From NCBI GenBank assembly GCA_947499975.1, contig CANMQE010000001.1, positions 1,178,001 to 1,242,000 of the forward strand: 64,000 nucleotides of DNA, given 5' to 3'. A model generated the notes under the pieces. It did no database searches. It was not told the DNA's origin and worked only from the letters and a program-made list of their open reading frames with translations. A program made the position numbers and the translations under genes. Of the stretch, positions 16,232 through 26,372 are shown piece by piece; position 1 is the stretch's first letter, and every line of letters starts with the position of its first letter. The DNA is from an uncultured Sphingomonadaceae bacterium (lineage in GTDB: Bacteria > Pseudomonadota > Alphaproteobacteria > Sphingomonadales > Sphingomonadaceae).

Positions 16232-17218
16232 TTAGGGCGCGGCGCGGGCAATCGTGGCCTTGGCCAGGATCACGCTGAAACGACCCTTGTCATCGGTCCA
16301 GCGGCCCATCGGCGTCCAGTGGCCGGCCAGCAGCAGCGTGTTGGAACTGCGGGTGTCGAACTTGTGGCTGTTCTCGGTGTGGATTGTCTCGCCCGATGCC
16401 ATGGCAAATTCGCGTGCCGCAACGCTGAAGGTCATATCGGCATCGGCCACCGCGTGCATTTCTATGCGGGCGAAGGTGTCATTCCAGCGCGCTTCGTGGT
16501 GGAAATTCTCAACCGGGATCGTGCCGTCCAGCTCGCGGTTGATGCGGCGCAGCAGGTTGAGATTGAACTCTGCCGTCACGCCCTTTTTATCGTCATAGGC
16601 CGCTTCCAGTATGGCCGTATCCTTGATCAGGTCCATCCCGATCAGCAGCATGGCATCGGTGCCCAGCGTCTCCCGCATGGATCGCAGCAGATCTACAGAG
16701 GTGCGCGGCACCATGTTGCCGATGGTGGAGCCGGGGAAAAACCCCAGCTTGGGCATATCCGCCACTTCGTCGGGCAGCGTCACGCGCTTGGTGAAATCGG
16801 CCTCTACCGGATAGACGGGCAGGCCGGGAAACTTAGCGGAAAGATCGGCGGCGGCGGCCCGCAGGAAATCGCCTGCGATATCCAGCGGCACATAGGCGCC
16901 CGGCTCGATGGCGCTTAGCAACAACGGCGTCTTTACAGACGATCCGCTGCCAAATTCCACGACCGCGCGGCCCGGCCCGATGGCCTCGGCAAACTCAGGG
17001 CCACGCTGTTCAAGGATCTGCGTCTCGCAGCGCGTCGGATAATATTCGGGGACCTGCGTGATATCCTCGAACAATTGCGAACCCGCATCGTCGTAAAGCC
17101 AGCGCGCCGGCAAGGCCTTCTGCGGCTGCGAGAGACCTTCAAGCACGTCGTTGCGAAACGCGCGATCTACCCCGTCCTCGTCCAGATCGACGAGCTGGAT
17201 ACCTTCGTTCTTGGTCAT
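16232..17218 (-). CDS. egtD: L-histidine N(alpha)-methyltransferase EgtD
   Basis: 328-residue SAM-dependent enzyme that trimethylates histidine to hercynine, the first step of ergothioneine synthesis. Family motifs are clear: ALPARWLYDDAGSQLFEDI, EYYPTRCETQIL, VVEFGSGSSVKTPLLL (SAM binding), LGFFPGSTIGNM, LIGMDLIKD and the C-terminal ENSHKFD. The ATG at 17218 shares its A with the egtB stop (TGATG), so the two are translationally coupled in a two-gene operon. Upstream in-frame extension lies within egtB and is ignored. Confidence 0.95.
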   Translation of the reverse strand: MTKNEGIQLVDLDEDGVDRAFRNDVLEGLSQPQKALPARWLYDDAGSQLFEDITQVPEYYPTRCETQILEQRGPEFAEAIGPGRAVVEFGSGSSVKTPLLLSAIEPGAYVPLDIAGDFLRAAAADLSAKFPGLPVYPVEADFTKRVTLPDEVADMPKLGFFPGSTIGNMVPRTSVDLLRSMRETLGTDAMLLIGMDLIKDTAILEAAYDDKKGVTAEFNLNLLRRINRELDGTIPVENFHHEARWNDTFARIEMHAVADADMTFSVAAREFAMASGETIHTENSHKFDTRSSNTLLLAGHWTPMGRWTDDKGRFSVILAKATIARAAP

Positions 17219-18504
17219 CAATTGTCCCTTGCCAGCCTCAAGCCGGTGAATTGCCAGCGCTGCTGCGGATAGAAGAAATTGCGGTAGCTGGGCCGCGAGT
17301 GGCCACGCACGGTGGCGCAGCTGGCGCCCTTCAGCACCCACTGCCCGGCCATGAACTTACCATTGTATTCACCCACCGCGCCCGCGGCAGGTTCGAAGCG
17401 GGGATAAGGCAGATAGGCGGAGCGGGTGAATTGCCACACATCGCCGAAAAGCTCCTCGGTGCCCATCGGCGCTGGCGGGGCCGCCTCGTCCAGCTGGTTG
17501 CCCATATCGGCGCTGAAGCGGTGATCGCTTTCCGGCCTGTCCTGCCCGCGGGCGACGGCTTCCCATTCGAATTCCGTCGGCAGGCGTGCGCCCGCCCAAG
17601 TGGCAAAGGCATCCGCCTCGTAATAGGAGATGTGCGAGACAGGCGCGTCGGGATCGCGTTCCTGCCAGCCGGTGTGGGTGAAATGCTCACCCCCGCACTC
17701 CCTGCCGCGCCAGTACAGCGGGGCGGAGATTTTGCAGCGATCCAGCCATGCCCACGCATCGGAAAGCCACAGGCGATGGTCTTCGTATCCGCCATCGGCA
17801 ATGAAATCGGCCCATTCGCCATTGGTCACCAGCCGCCGCGAAAGCGCGAACGGCTCCAGCAGCACGCGGTGGACAGGGCCCTCGTTATCGAAAGCAAAGC
17901 CAGCAGACTGGTGGCCGATGCGTGCGATGCCGCCAGGGTGATCGATCCAGCCGCCCTGTTGCGCGGGCTTTGGCACCGGCTTGGGCATGGCCGCTGCATC
18001 CCAGATGGCGGGGCCAAGCGGGTTCTTGGAAAAGGCGTGCTTGATATCGGTCAGCAGCAATTCGATGTGCTGCTGCTCGTGCGCGATGCCCAGCGCTATC
18101 AGTTCCTGGCATCGCTCGTCATCCAGCAGCGGCTGCATCTTCTCGTTCACATGCGCGCGCCATTCCAGCACCTCGGCCACGCTGGGCCGCGTGATCAGCC
18201 CACGCTGGCGGCGCAGCAGGCGTTCGCCTTCCGCTTCGTAATAGGAATTGAAAAGGAAAGGGAATTTCTCGTCGTACAGGCAATAATCCGGCAGGTGATC
18301 GCGAAGCAGGAAGGTTTCCCAGAACCACGTGGTGTGTGCCGCGTGCCATTTCGCGGGGGAGGCATCGTCCATCGACTGGATCGTGGCATCCGCCTCGCCC
18401 AGGGGCACGAGCAGGCTTTCCGTCAGCTGGCGCGTGTGATTGAACCGCTCGGCAAGCGACGCGGCACCGGACGCGGCATCAGGGCGGGTACTGGTCTGGG
18501 GCAA
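17218..18504 (-). CDS. egtB: ergothioneine biosynthesis sulfoxide synthase EgtB
   Basis: 428-residue non-heme iron enzyme that joins hercynine to gamma-glutamylcysteine or cysteine through a sulfoxide. The N-terminal DinB-like domain carries the iron ligands His54 (WHAAHTTWFWE), His142 and His146 (AHEQQHIELLL). The C-terminal formylglycine-generating-enzyme-like domain shows GYEDHRLWLSDAW, RLPTEFEWEAVAR, GDVWQFTRSAYLPYPRF and FFYPQQRWQFTGLRLAR. A TTG start at 18504 follows GGGAGAGGG. No egtA, egtC or egtE lies nearby. gamma-Glu-Cys could come from the glutamate-cysteine ligase at 53838, a point of inference. Confidence 0.95.
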   Translation of the reverse strand: MPQTSTRPDAASGAASLAERFNHTRQLTESLLVPLGEADATIQSMDDASPAKWHAAHTTWFWETFLLRDHLPDYCLYDEKFPFLFNSYYEAEGERLLRRQRGLITRPSVAEVLEWRAHVNEKMQPLLDDERCQELIALGIAHEQQHIELLLTDIKHAFSKNPLGPAIWDAAAMPKPVPKPAQQGGWIDHPGGIARIGHQSAGFAFDNEGPVHRVLLEPFALSRRLVTNGEWADFIADGGYEDHRLWLSDAWAWLDRCKISAPLYWRGRECGGEHFTHTGWQERDPDAPVSHISYYEADAFATWAGARLPTEFEWEAVARGQDRPESDHRFSADMGNQLDEAAPPAPMGTEELFGDVWQFTRSAYLPYPRFEPAAGAVGEYNGKFMAGQWVLKGASCATVRGHSRPSYRNFFYPQQRWQFTGLRLARDN

Positions 18505-18608
18505 TGCCCTCTCCCGTCAAAAGTTTTCCTGCATCCTACGCATGAACGGTCGATCAGGTTTCCAAGGCAATGGCCAAAGATTGCATAAAATTGCCGAGGG
18601 CGCAAAGA

Positions 18609-20426
18609 TCACGCTGCCTTCTGAACCCTGTTTCGCCCGGCATCCTTGGCCGCGTAAAGAGCGGCATCGGCGCGTGCCAGAAGGCTTTGAGCGCCGTCTC
18701 CGGCGTCCATGTGGGCAATCCCCACGCTGATGGTGACCCTTGGCAGGCGGCTGCCTTCACGCCCGCCCTCCACGGCACGCCTCAGCCGTTCTGCCAGCCG
18801 CAGCACAGTCTGGGGAGAAACGCCGGAAAGCAGCCACGCAAATTCCTCTCCGCCTATCCTGCCGACGAGATCGCCGGGCCGCGTCTGCACCCTTGCCAGC
18901 GCGGCCACCTCCACCAGAACGGCGTCCCCCACCTGGTGGCCGAAAGTATCGTTCACCAGTTTGAAGTGATCGATATCGAACAGGATGGCGCTGAGTGGCG
19001 CCTCGTTATTCTCGGCCATCACCAGCATGGAATCCAGCCGGTCGAAGGTGCAGCGCCGGTTCGGCAGGCCGGTCAACGGATCGGTGTTGGCCAGTTTCTG
19101 CGCCTCGGCTGCCATCCGCACGGCGTGCCCGCGTGCGGCTTCCAGCGCCTGTTCGCGGCGCACCTGCTTCGTCACGTCCACAGCCACGGCAAATACCGCC
19201 ACTCGCCTGCCACTGGCGTCGAACTCGTTGCGCATCGCCATGCTCAGGATACGCTCCAGCTCGTAATTGGGCCGCACGGTAAGCATGAAGCTGTAGGTAT
19301 CCCTGTTGTCGCGGTTGCGCGCAATGATGCTGAACAGCTCGTCTCCGCCATCGGGCAGCCGTTGGCGCACATCGCCCGGATCAGGCGCGAGGCTGCGCGA
19401 AAGCCCGTTCATCTCCAGCATCTGGGGAGACCAGTCCTGCTCTCCGGTGACGAGATCCAGCCGCCAGCGGCCGATACCGGCCGTTTCCTCGGCAAGGTTG
19501 AACAGCGCCAGGCTCTGGCGCATCTGCGCGTTGCTGCGCACCAGCTCGCGCTGCAATTCGTGCCGCTTCAGCAGCATCGCGGCAATCGGCAGTACCGTTG
19601 CCAGCATGGCGAACAGCCACCCCTGCACGATCAGCGCCGCATGCCCCGCCGGCACATCGAGCGAAGGCAGCGGGGATCCTGCAACCACGCTGAGGCTGGT
19701 GGCAATCGCGGCATAGATCAGCACGACGAGCAGGGCGGCCATCTGGCCGAAACGCACCGTCGCCAGCACGATTGCCGCCATCAGGACGGACATCAGCACG
19801 TGCAGATCGACCTGCAGCACGGCCAGGTAAAGCGTTGCGCAGGCAATCAGGAAACTCAGCAAGGCGCGTTCGAACTTGAAATCGAACTGTCGCAGCCGTT
19901 CCCCGATCAGCCTGCCTCGGGCAAGAAGCAGCAGCAGTATGGGCGTCACCGTCAGGATGGCGAGCACATTGGCGAGGAACCACCACGCCAACTCCGCCAA
20001 CGACTGTTCGGGGCGGAAGGGAAAGGCCAGCAGTGCCCCCGCCAGCGACCCCAGCAAGGCGGCAGTGAACAGCCCTGCCACCTGGCGAAACCTGACCGGT
20101 GCCATTTTGCGACCGTCCAGCGCCATCAGGCTGAGAGAAGCCGCAATGATCGACTGCACAAGGCCAGCCACCGCGTAGACAAGAGCAGTGGCCATCGGAA
20201 CGCCAACCAGTATCAACGTGGCTGTCTCTATCGGCAGCAGCACGAGGGAGAGGCGCGCCCATACCTGCGGCCGCGCGGCGAGAAACGCGGCGGCGGCAAC
20301 GCCGGATGGAACCCACAGCAACACCACGCCGCCCAGCCCATCGCGCAGGGCAAAGCTGGCCAGCGCGAGCAGCGACCAGGCCGCTCCCGCCAGCATTGGA
20401 TTGCGTAGCTTGCGCAGGGTGCGCAC
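18609..20426 (-). CDS. diguanylate cyclase with MASE1-like sensor and PAS domain
   Basis: 605-residue membrane signalling enzyme making cyclic di-GMP. Residues 1-300 hold about eight helices of MASE1 type (GGVVLLWVPSGVAAAAFL). A PAS-like region spans about 315-430 (ETAGIGRWRLDLVTGEQDWSPQMLEMNG). The GGDEF domain at about 440-600 has DPLTGLPNRR, FDIDHFKLVNDTFGH and active-site GGEEF. RPGD five residues before GGEEF is an intact product-inhibition (RxxD) I-site, so feedback control is expected. GTG at 20426 follows GGGGAGAG. It is monocistronic. No EAL domain is present. Confidence 0.92.
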   Translation of the reverse strand: MRTLRKLRNPMLAGAAWSLLALASFALRDGLGGVVLLWVPSGVAAAAFLAARPQVWARLSLVLLPIETATLILVGVPMATALVYAVAGLVQSIIAASLSLMALDGRKMAPVRFRQVAGLFTAALLGSLAGALLAFPFRPEQSLAELAWWFLANVLAILTVTPILLLLLARGRLIGERLRQFDFKFERALLSFLIACATLYLAVLQVDLHVLMSVLMAAIVLATVRFGQMAALLVVLIYAAIATSLSVVAGSPLPSLDVPAGHAALIVQGWLFAMLATVLPIAAMLLKRHELQRELVRSNAQMRQSLALFNLAEETAGIGRWRLDLVTGEQDWSPQMLEMNGLSRSLAPDPGDVRQRLPDGGDELFSIIARNRDNRDTYSFMLTVRPNYELERILSMAMRNEFDASGRRVAVFAVAVDVTKQVRREQALEAARGHAVRMAAEAQKLANTDPLTGLPNRRCTFDRLDSMLVMAENNEAPLSAILFDIDHFKLVNDTFGHQVGDAVLVEVAALARVQTRPGDLVGRIGGEEFAWLLSGVSPQTVLRLAERLRRAVEGGREGSRLPRVTISVGIAHMDAGDGAQSLLARADAALYAAKDAGRNRVQKAA

Positions 20427-20526
20427 CGTTACTCTCCCCGGACATATTCCGGGGATCGAAATAACGCGGCAAGATTAGCCGTTCTGGCGCGTTAACCTAA
20501 GGGTTAAAGCCTATAAGCCCCTGAAA

Positions 20527-21918
20527 TCAGGCCGCGTCCTGCCGCGCCTCGCCCAGTTCGAGATTGATCATCTCTGCCAGCAGGAACGACAGTTCCAGCG
20601 ACTGCGCGGCGTTGAGGCGGGGATCGCAATGCGTGTGGTAACGATCGGCCAGCCCCTCGTCGGTGATGGCAACGGCGCCGCCGGTGCACTCGGTCACGTC
20701 CTGGCCCGTCATCTCCACATGAATGCCGCCGGCATGGGTGCCTTCCGCCCGGTGGACGGCGAAGAAGCCGCGCACCTCGGAAAGAATACGGTCGAACGGG
20801 CGAGTCTTGTATCCGCTGTCGGACTTGATGACGTTGCCGTGCATCGGGTCGCAGCTCCACACCACCGGATGGCCTTCACGCTCGATAGCGCGCACCAGCG
20901 GCGGCAGGCCGTCTTCCACCTTGCCCGCGCCGAAACGGCTGATCAGCGTGATGCGTCCCGGCTCGCGGGCGGGATTGAGAACGTCCAGCATCTGCAGTAG
21001 CGCATCGGGCTCCAGCGAGGGGCCGCATTTCACGCCGATTGGGTTGTTCACCCCGCGCAGGAATTCAACATGCGCACTGTCGATAAAACGCGTGCGATCG
21101 CCGATCCACAGCATGTGGGCAGAGGTGTCGTACCAGTCGCCGGTCAGCGAATCCTTGCGCGTCATCGCCTCTTCATAGGGCAACAGCAGCGCCTCGTGAC
21201 TGGTGTAGAAGGTCGCGGTCTTCAGCTGCTGATGGTCCTCGATATCGACACCGCAGGCCTCGATGAAATCCAGCGCTTCGCCGATCCGGTCGGCAATCTG
21301 GCGGAACTCGCTGCTCCACGCACTGCGTTCCATGAAATCCAGCGTCCACTGGTGCACCTGCCGCAGATTGGCATAGCCGCCGCCGGCAAAGGCGCGCAGC
21401 AGGTTCAGCGTGGCGGCCGCCTGCGAATAGGCGCGCACCATGCGCTGTGGATCGTTGCGACGGGATTCGGGAGAGAATTCGATGCCGTTCACATTGTCGC
21501 CGAAATAGCTCGGCAGCGTGACATCGCCGATCGTCTCGAAATTGGAACTGCGCGGCTTGGCGAACTGCCCGGCCATGCGCCCCACCTTCACCACCGGCAT
21601 CTTGCTGGCGAACGTCAGCACGGCGCTCATCTGCAAAATGACACGGAAGGTGTCGCGGATGTTGTCGGGATGAAACTCGGCAAAGCTCTCGGCGCAATCG
21701 CCGCCCTGCACCAGAAACGCCTCGCCAGCGGCGACCTGCGCCAGATCGGCCTTCAGATTGCGGGCCTCCCCTGCAAACACCAGCGGTGGAAAACCTGCCA
21801 GCGTCTTCTCGGCATCGGCCAGCGCCTGCGCGTCTTCGTATTCAGGCAGGTGCTTCGCGGTGAAACGGTCCTGCTTCCAGCTTTCGGGTGTCCAGTTGTG
21901 TGCCACGTTCAATCTCAT
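20527..21918 (-). CDS. class II 3-deoxy-7-phosphoheptulonate (DAHP) synthase
   Basis: 463-residue entry enzyme of the shikimate pathway (PEP + erythrose 4-phosphate). Type II (plant-like) signatures are present throughout: [101 protein letters not shown] and [13 protein letters not shown]. Length is that of the family. ATG at 21918 is used; a GTG a few codons later is an alternative. No attenuator or leader peptide is evident upstream. It stands alone. Confidence 0.95.
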   Translation of the reverse strand: MRLNVAHNWTPESWKQDRFTAKHLPEYEDAQALADAEKTLAGFPPLVFAGEARNLKADLAQVAAGEAFLVQGGDCAESFAEFHPDNIRDTFRVILQMSAVLTFASKMPVVKVGRMAGQFAKPRSSNFETIGDVTLPSYFGDNVNGIEFSPESRRNDPQRMVRAYSQAAATLNLLRAFAGGGYANLRQVHQWTLDFMERSAWSSEFRQIADRIGEALDFIEACGVDIEDHQQLKTATFYTSHEALLLPYEEAMTRKDSLTGDWYDTSAHMLWIGDRTRFIDSAHVEFLRGVNNPIGVKCGPSLEPDALLQMLDVLNPAREPGRITLISRFGAGKVEDGLPPLVRAIEREGHPVVWSCDPMHGNVIKSDSGYKTRPFDRILSEVRGFFAVHRAEGTHAGGIHVEMTGQDVTECTGGAVAITDEGLADRYHTHCDPRLNAAQSLELSFLLAEMINLELGEARQDAA

Positions 21919-22021
21919 TCAAGCGCGCCCGCTCCCTAGCGGGCAAACCAATCGAAATGTCAGGGAGAGCCCGTGCATACTCCCCGATTCGGCCACACGC
22001 AAAGGTTACTTGCGAAACGGA

Positions 22022-24964
22022 TCAGCGCCCGCTGGCAGCCGCGGACCCCGGGCTGCCGCTGCCTTCGGGCATCACCGAGATCCGCAGGCCGTCTCGACCG
22101 GCGAGATAGCGCTGGGCCACGGCCTGCACCTGTGCGGGCGTGGCATTGGCATAATCGCTGTAGAGCGATTGCAGGTAGAGCACGCGGTTGCGATCCTGCG
22201 TGGCGCCTTGCAGCTGGTTCAGCCAGAACGTGTGGCCGGTGCTGGCACGCTCGATACGCTGGCGTACCGGCTCCACCACGCGGGCCAGTTCGTCCGCCGT
22301 CGGACCGTTCGCCGCCAGATCTGCAGCGATGCTCTCGGCCTCTTCGTAGAACGCGGGCAATAGGGAGGGATCGAGCTGCACCAGCGCGAAGATCAGCCCG
22401 CCGGTATCCACGTCCAGCGGCCAGCTTGAAGTGACGAAGGGCGAATAGGCGGCACCCGCACGTTCGCGCAGGCCGTCCATCAGGCGGATGGAAAAGATCT
22501 GGGCCAGGAGGTCCAGCTTGCGGCTCTGCACCAGTCCTTCCGAGCCGCCGGCGGTGGGCCATGCGATCACGGCAGCGGCCTGATCGGTATCGCCTGCGTG
22601 GGTCAGGCGCACCGGCCCCTCGCCCGCATCGGGGAAAGGCAGGCCGCGAGCGGTGACTTCGGCAGGCAGCGCAGAGCGCGGCTCAAGCGCGCCGAACGTG
22701 CGCGACAGCGCCTCAATCGTGGCTTCCCGATCGATGTCGCCGAACACGGCAACCTCTACCGGACCCTGGGCAAGAAGGCGGGACCACGTTTCACGGAAGC
22801 CTTCTGCGGTCGCGGCCTCGATCATGTCGGGTCCGGGCGTCACGAAACGCGGATCGCGATCGCGCAGCAGCCAGTCCAGATCGCGGTTCAGCACGGCATT
22901 GGGATCGCGGCTGTAGGATTCGTAACCCAGCTGCGCGCTGGCCTTCGCCCGTTCGAACGGGGCGGGATCCCAGCCGGGCATCTGCAGCTTGGCGGCGAAC
23001 AGATACAGCTGCTGCGCCAGATCTTCCTGGCGGGTCAGCCCCTGGAACACGAAGGCACCATCCTCGATGCTGAAGTCGAAGCCCAGCTTGCTGCCGGCAG
23101 CGGCGCGGTCCAGATCGTTCTGATCCAGCGGGCCGACGCCTGAATTCACCAGCGCCATGGGGGCAAGGTGGGCATACACCGCCTCGTCATCCTCGATACC
23201 GCGCCAGCCCGCGCCAAAGCGCACGCGCACGGTGACACGGCCCGGCTCGTTATCGCGGCTGAACAGCATGGCGCGCACGCCGTTCTCGAAGGTCAGCTGT
23301 TCCACGTCCAGCACGCCAAGGGGTTCACGCACGCTGGGCAACATTGGCTCCCCCACGGGCGGCAGATCGGCGAAATTGATGGCCTCTCCATCGTCGCGCG
23401 CGTCAGAATTGGCGACGGCGGTGGATTGCAGGGCGGCTCGCAGCCTGTCGGCGGTATCGCCAGCGGGCTGAGGCGTCAGCATGACAGCGCGGACCACTTC
23501 ACCGGTGAACAGTTCCTGCGTCGCTTCCAGCACCTGCTGCGGCGTGAAGCGTTCGCTGATGGAGCGGAAGACCTGGAGGAAGGTCTCGGGACTGGCAACG
23601 GCTTCCCTGATGTCCACGGCCTGCACGATCTGGTCGGCAAGCTGCGATCCGGCCTGGATGCGCGATTGCTCCACCATGTCCACGAAAGCGACGTCGAACA
23701 GGGAAACTGCCTGGTCAATCTCGGCCTGGCTGGGCGGCTGCGCCAGCGCATCGGCAATCACACCGCGCGTATCGGCAAGGGCGGCTTCCCAATCCTCTCC
23801 CAGCGGGGTGACGGATACGAAGGTGCCATCCACCGTGCGGCTCACCTTGCTGCGACCCACGGATGCGGCAAGGAAGCTGCCACCGGCGCGGGCGCGATTT
23901 TCCAGCCGCGTGTTCACAATGGCTGCGGCCACCTGCTTCAGCAGGTTCTGCCGGTTGTATTCGAGGTTATCCACCACCTGCACCCACGGGCGCATCACGG
24001 CGTAGGTCAGCGCGCGGGTCTGCCCCGGCTCGACGATTACGTTCACCTCGCCCACCGGGTTCAGGGGATCTGCCCCTGCGGGGGCCGCGGGGTCGCCGAA
24101 ATCGGGCGCGGGCACCAGCGGGCCATCCACTTCCCAATCGGCGAAATGACGCTCCACCACGCTGGCCAGCACCTCCACGTCAGCATCGCCCACCAGCACC
24201 ACGGTGGTGTTCTGCGGGCGATACCAGCGCTGGTGGAAAGCCTGCACGGCCTGGCCGGTAGCACCTTCCAGCGTTTCCACCGTGCCGATGGGACTGCGCA
24301 TGGCAAGCCGCTGGCCGGCATACATCGTGGCGCTCATCGCCTCTTGCACGCGGCGCGCGGGGCCGGTCAGTTCGCGCCGCTCGGAAAGGACGATGCCGAC
24401 ATCGGTTTCCACGTTCTCCTGCGACAGCACGGGCTGCGTCACCATGCCGGTGAACAGGCGCACGCTTTCATCCATGCTGGACCGCGTGGCGTTGGGCAGA
24501 TCCAGCTTGTAGGTGGTCTGCGTGGGCGTGGTGGTGGCGTTGGTGTCATAGCCAAGCGCCGCGCCCTGGCGCTGGAAATGCGGGATCGCCTCGCCGGGTC
24601 CGAAATAGGCGGATTCGCGGAACACCATGTGCTCCAGCAAATGGGCAAAGCCGCGTTCCTCGTCACGCTCGTTCAGCGAACCTGCATCGATGGCGACGCG
24701 CAGGCTCATCTGGCAGGGCGGAACACCGTTCTGGCGCACGGCGTAGCGCACGCCATTGGGCAGTTCGCCAAACAGCCACTGCTCGTCCACCGGGATATCG
24801 GTGCCGCGATAGATCCACGGATCGTCCGGCTGCGAATATTCGGGGTTATCAACCGGCGTGGCGTCAATCGTGCAATCGAGTTGCGACTGCGCCAGAACGG
24901 GAACCGGGGAGGCAAGGAGTAGCGGAAGCAGAAAAGCGCGAGCGGTGCGCGAGAGAAATGTCAT
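22022..24964 (-). CDS. secreted M16-family zinc metallopeptidase
   Basis: 980-residue periplasmic or outer-membrane-associated peptidase of the pitrilysin/insulinase family. A signal peptide (MTFLSRTARAFLLPLLLASP) is followed by the N-terminal M16 domain with the inverted zinc motif H108-x-x-E111-H112 (GFAHLLEHMVFRES). A second, inactive-type half runs from about residue 510 (LTFENGVRAMLFSRDNEPGRVTVRVRFGAG). The length matches the two-in-one M16 proteases (PqqL-like). ATG at 24964 is chosen because AAGGGG precedes it by 5 bases and it begins a good signal peptide; the open frame upstream is not coding. Substrates are unknown. Confidence 0.92.
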   Translation of the reverse strand: MTFLSRTARAFLLPLLLASPVPVLAQSQLDCTIDATPVDNPEYSQPDDPWIYRGTDIPVDEQWLFGELPNGVRYAVRQNGVPPCQMSLRVAIDAGSLNERDEERGFAHLLEHMVFRESAYFGPGEAIPHFQRQGAALGYDTNATTTPTQTTYKLDLPNATRSSMDESVRLFTGMVTQPVLSQENVETDVGIVLSERRELTGPARRVQEAMSATMYAGQRLAMRSPIGTVETLEGATGQAVQAFHQRWYRPQNTTVVLVGDADVEVLASVVERHFADWEVDGPLVPAPDFGDPAAPAGADPLNPVGEVNVIVEPGQTRALTYAVMRPWVQVVDNLEYNRQNLLKQVAAAIVNTRLENRARAGGSFLAASVGRSKVSRTVDGTFVSVTPLGEDWEAALADTRGVIADALAQPPSQAEIDQAVSLFDVAFVDMVEQSRIQAGSQLADQIVQAVDIREAVASPETFLQVFRSISERFTPQQVLEATQELFTGEVVRAVMLTPQPAGDTADRLRAALQSTAVANSDARDDGEAINFADLPPVGEPMLPSVREPLGVLDVEQLTFENGVRAMLFSRDNEPGRVTVRVRFGAGWRGIEDDEAVYAHLAPMALVNSGVGPLDQNDLDRAAAGSKLGFDFSIEDGAFVFQGLTRQEDLAQQLYLFAAKLQMPGWDPAPFERAKASAQLGYESYSRDPNAVLNRDLDWLLRDRDPRFVTPGPDMIEAATAEGFRETWSRLLAQGPVEVAVFGDIDREATIEALSRTFGALEPRSALPAEVTARGLPFPDAGEGPVRLTHAGDTDQAAAVIAWPTAGGSEGLVQSRKLDLLAQIFSIRLMDGLRERAGAAYSPFVTSSWPLDVDTGGLIFALVQLDPSLLPAFYEEAESIAADLAANGPTADELARVVEPVRQRIERASTGHTFWLNQLQGATQDRNRVLYLQSLYSDYANATPAQVQAVAQRYLAGRDGLRISVMPEGSGSPGSAAASGR

Positions 24965-25080
24965 ATTGCCCCTTAGGCCAGCCAGCGATGAAGCAAGCGT
25001 GAATACAGGCGAAGAAAGCGTTGTGCGAACCGCTTTGTTCCAGCCTTGTCGCAAGGCGTATCCAGCACTACATCCCTTGC

Positions 25081-25662
25081 ATGTTCATAGAAACCGAAAC
25101 TACGCCCAATCCCTCCACCCTTAAGTTCATGCCGGGCAAGCAGGTGATGCCTTCGGGCACCCGCGATTTCGCCTCGCCTGAAGAGGCGGAGGCCAGCCCG
25201 CTGGCACAGGCCCTGTTCGATACAGGCGAAGTGACGGGCGTGTTTTTCGGCAGCGATTTCGTTTCCGTCACCGCCGCACCCGGCGTGGCATGGGCCGATC
25301 TCAAGCCGCAGGTCGTTGCCGTGCTGCTGGATCACTTCGTATCCGAAGCCCCGCTGTTCACCGGCGGCGATGCCAGCGGCATCTCTGTCCCGCCCGAAAG
25401 CGACGAGGCCGATCTGGGCGATGACGAGGGTACGGAAGAGATCGTGGACCAGATCAAGGAACTGATCGAAACCCGCGTGCGGCCCGCCGTTGCCAACGAT
25501 GGCGGTGACATTCGCTATCGCGGCTTCCGTTCCGGCGTGGTGTATCTGCAGATGCAGGGCGCATGCTCCGGCTGCCCCAGTTCCACCGCCACGCTGAAGC
25601 ATGGTATCGAGGGACTTCTGAAGCATTACGTTCCCGAAGTGCAGGAAGTGCGCGCAGCCTGA
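25081..25662 (+). CDS. NifU-family Fe-S cluster carrier (NfuA-like)
   Basis: 193-residue scaffold/carrier that delivers [4Fe-4S] clusters. An N-terminal Nfu_N domain (MFIETETTPNPSTLKFMPG) and a C-terminal NifU domain (TRVRPAVANDGGDIRYRGF) with the cluster-binding C-x-x-C in GACSGCPSST are present. ATG at 25081 starts exactly at the conserved MFIQTE-like opening. It begins a rightward run with a nitroreductase, tsaB and rimI. Several Fe-S clients (miaB, mutY, soxR) lie in the same window. Confidence 0.93.
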   Translation: MFIETETTPNPSTLKFMPGKQVMPSGTRDFASPEEAEASPLAQALFDTGEVTGVFFGSDFVSVTAAPGVAWADLKPQVVAVLLDHFVSEAPLFTGGDASGISVPPESDEADLGDDEGTEEIVDQIKELIETRVRPAVANDGGDIRYRGFRSGVVYLQMQGACSGCPSSTATLKHGIEGLLKHYVPEVQEVRAA

Positions 25663-25751
25663 TTCCGCGCCGTCCGGTGGCTTTTTCGTGAACGATCCGG
25701 CGGTGGCAGCGTTGATGCGCTGAACCCTATCTACCCGGAGACGATTTCACG

Positions 25752-26345
25752 ATGACCACCACCTTGTCCGACGCCGATCTTGATCTGATTTTCCGTGAAG
25801 CGCGCAGCTTCAACGGCTGGCTCGACAAGGAAGTGAGCGAGGAACAGATCCACGCCATCTACGAATTGACGAAGATGGGGCCAACGTCTGCCAACCAGCA
25901 ACCGGGCCGCTTCGTCTGGTGCAAGTCCAAGGACTCGAAGGAACGGCTGGCCAAGCACGCCAGCGAGGGCAACCAGGACAAGATCCTGACCGCTCCCGTA
26001 TGCGTTATAATCGGCTACGACCTCGATTTTCACGAACAGCTGCCGTGGCTGTTCCCGCACACCGATGCGAAGAGCTGGTTCGAAGGTGATGAGGAAGCAC
26101 GCAAGGAAAGCGCCTTCCGCAACTCCGCGCTGCAAGGCGCCTATCTGATGCTGGCCGCTCGCGCCCTGGGGCTGGATTGTGGCCCGATGTCGGGTTTTGA
26201 CCAGGACGGCACCACAAAGGAATTCTTCGGAGACGAGCCGCGCTATCGCGCCGACTGGCTGCTTTCCATCGGCTATGGCGATCGCACCACGATCTTCGAT
26301 CGCAGCCCGCGCCCCGATTTCGATCGCTTCAACCGATTGATCTGA
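25752..26345 (+). CDS. malonic semialdehyde reductase/nitroreductase family protein (RutE-like)
   Basis: 197-residue FMN-dependent oxidoreductase of the RutE/HadB subgroup: TLSDADLDLIFREARSFNGW, MGPTSANQQPGRF, PWLFPHTDAKSWF, AFRNSALQGAYLMLAARALGLDCGPMSGFD. RutE reduces malonic semialdehyde in pyrimidine degradation; other rut genes are absent here, so substrate is uncertain and could be another aldehyde or quinone. ATG at 25752 lies a few bases after a CGGAGACG site. It lies 90 bp after the NifU gene. Confidence 0.88.
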   Translation: MTTTLSDADLDLIFREARSFNGWLDKEVSEEQIHAIYELTKMGPTSANQQPGRFVWCKSKDSKERLAKHASEGNQDKILTAPVCVIIGYDLDFHEQLPWLFPHTDAKSWFEGDEEARKESAFRNSALQGAYLMLAARALGLDCGPMSGFDQDGTTKEFFGDEPRYRADWLLSIGYGDRTTIFDRSPRPDFDRFNRLI

Positions 26346-26372
26346 TCCGCGAACACTTCTAACCGGAACCTC

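Noticed and set aside
20492..20507. TTAA-N8-TTAA upstream of the diguanylate cyclase as a CtrA site
   Set aside because: The consensus needs a 7-bp spacer and here it is 8; the sequence is also just a short TTAACC/GGTTAA inverted repeat.
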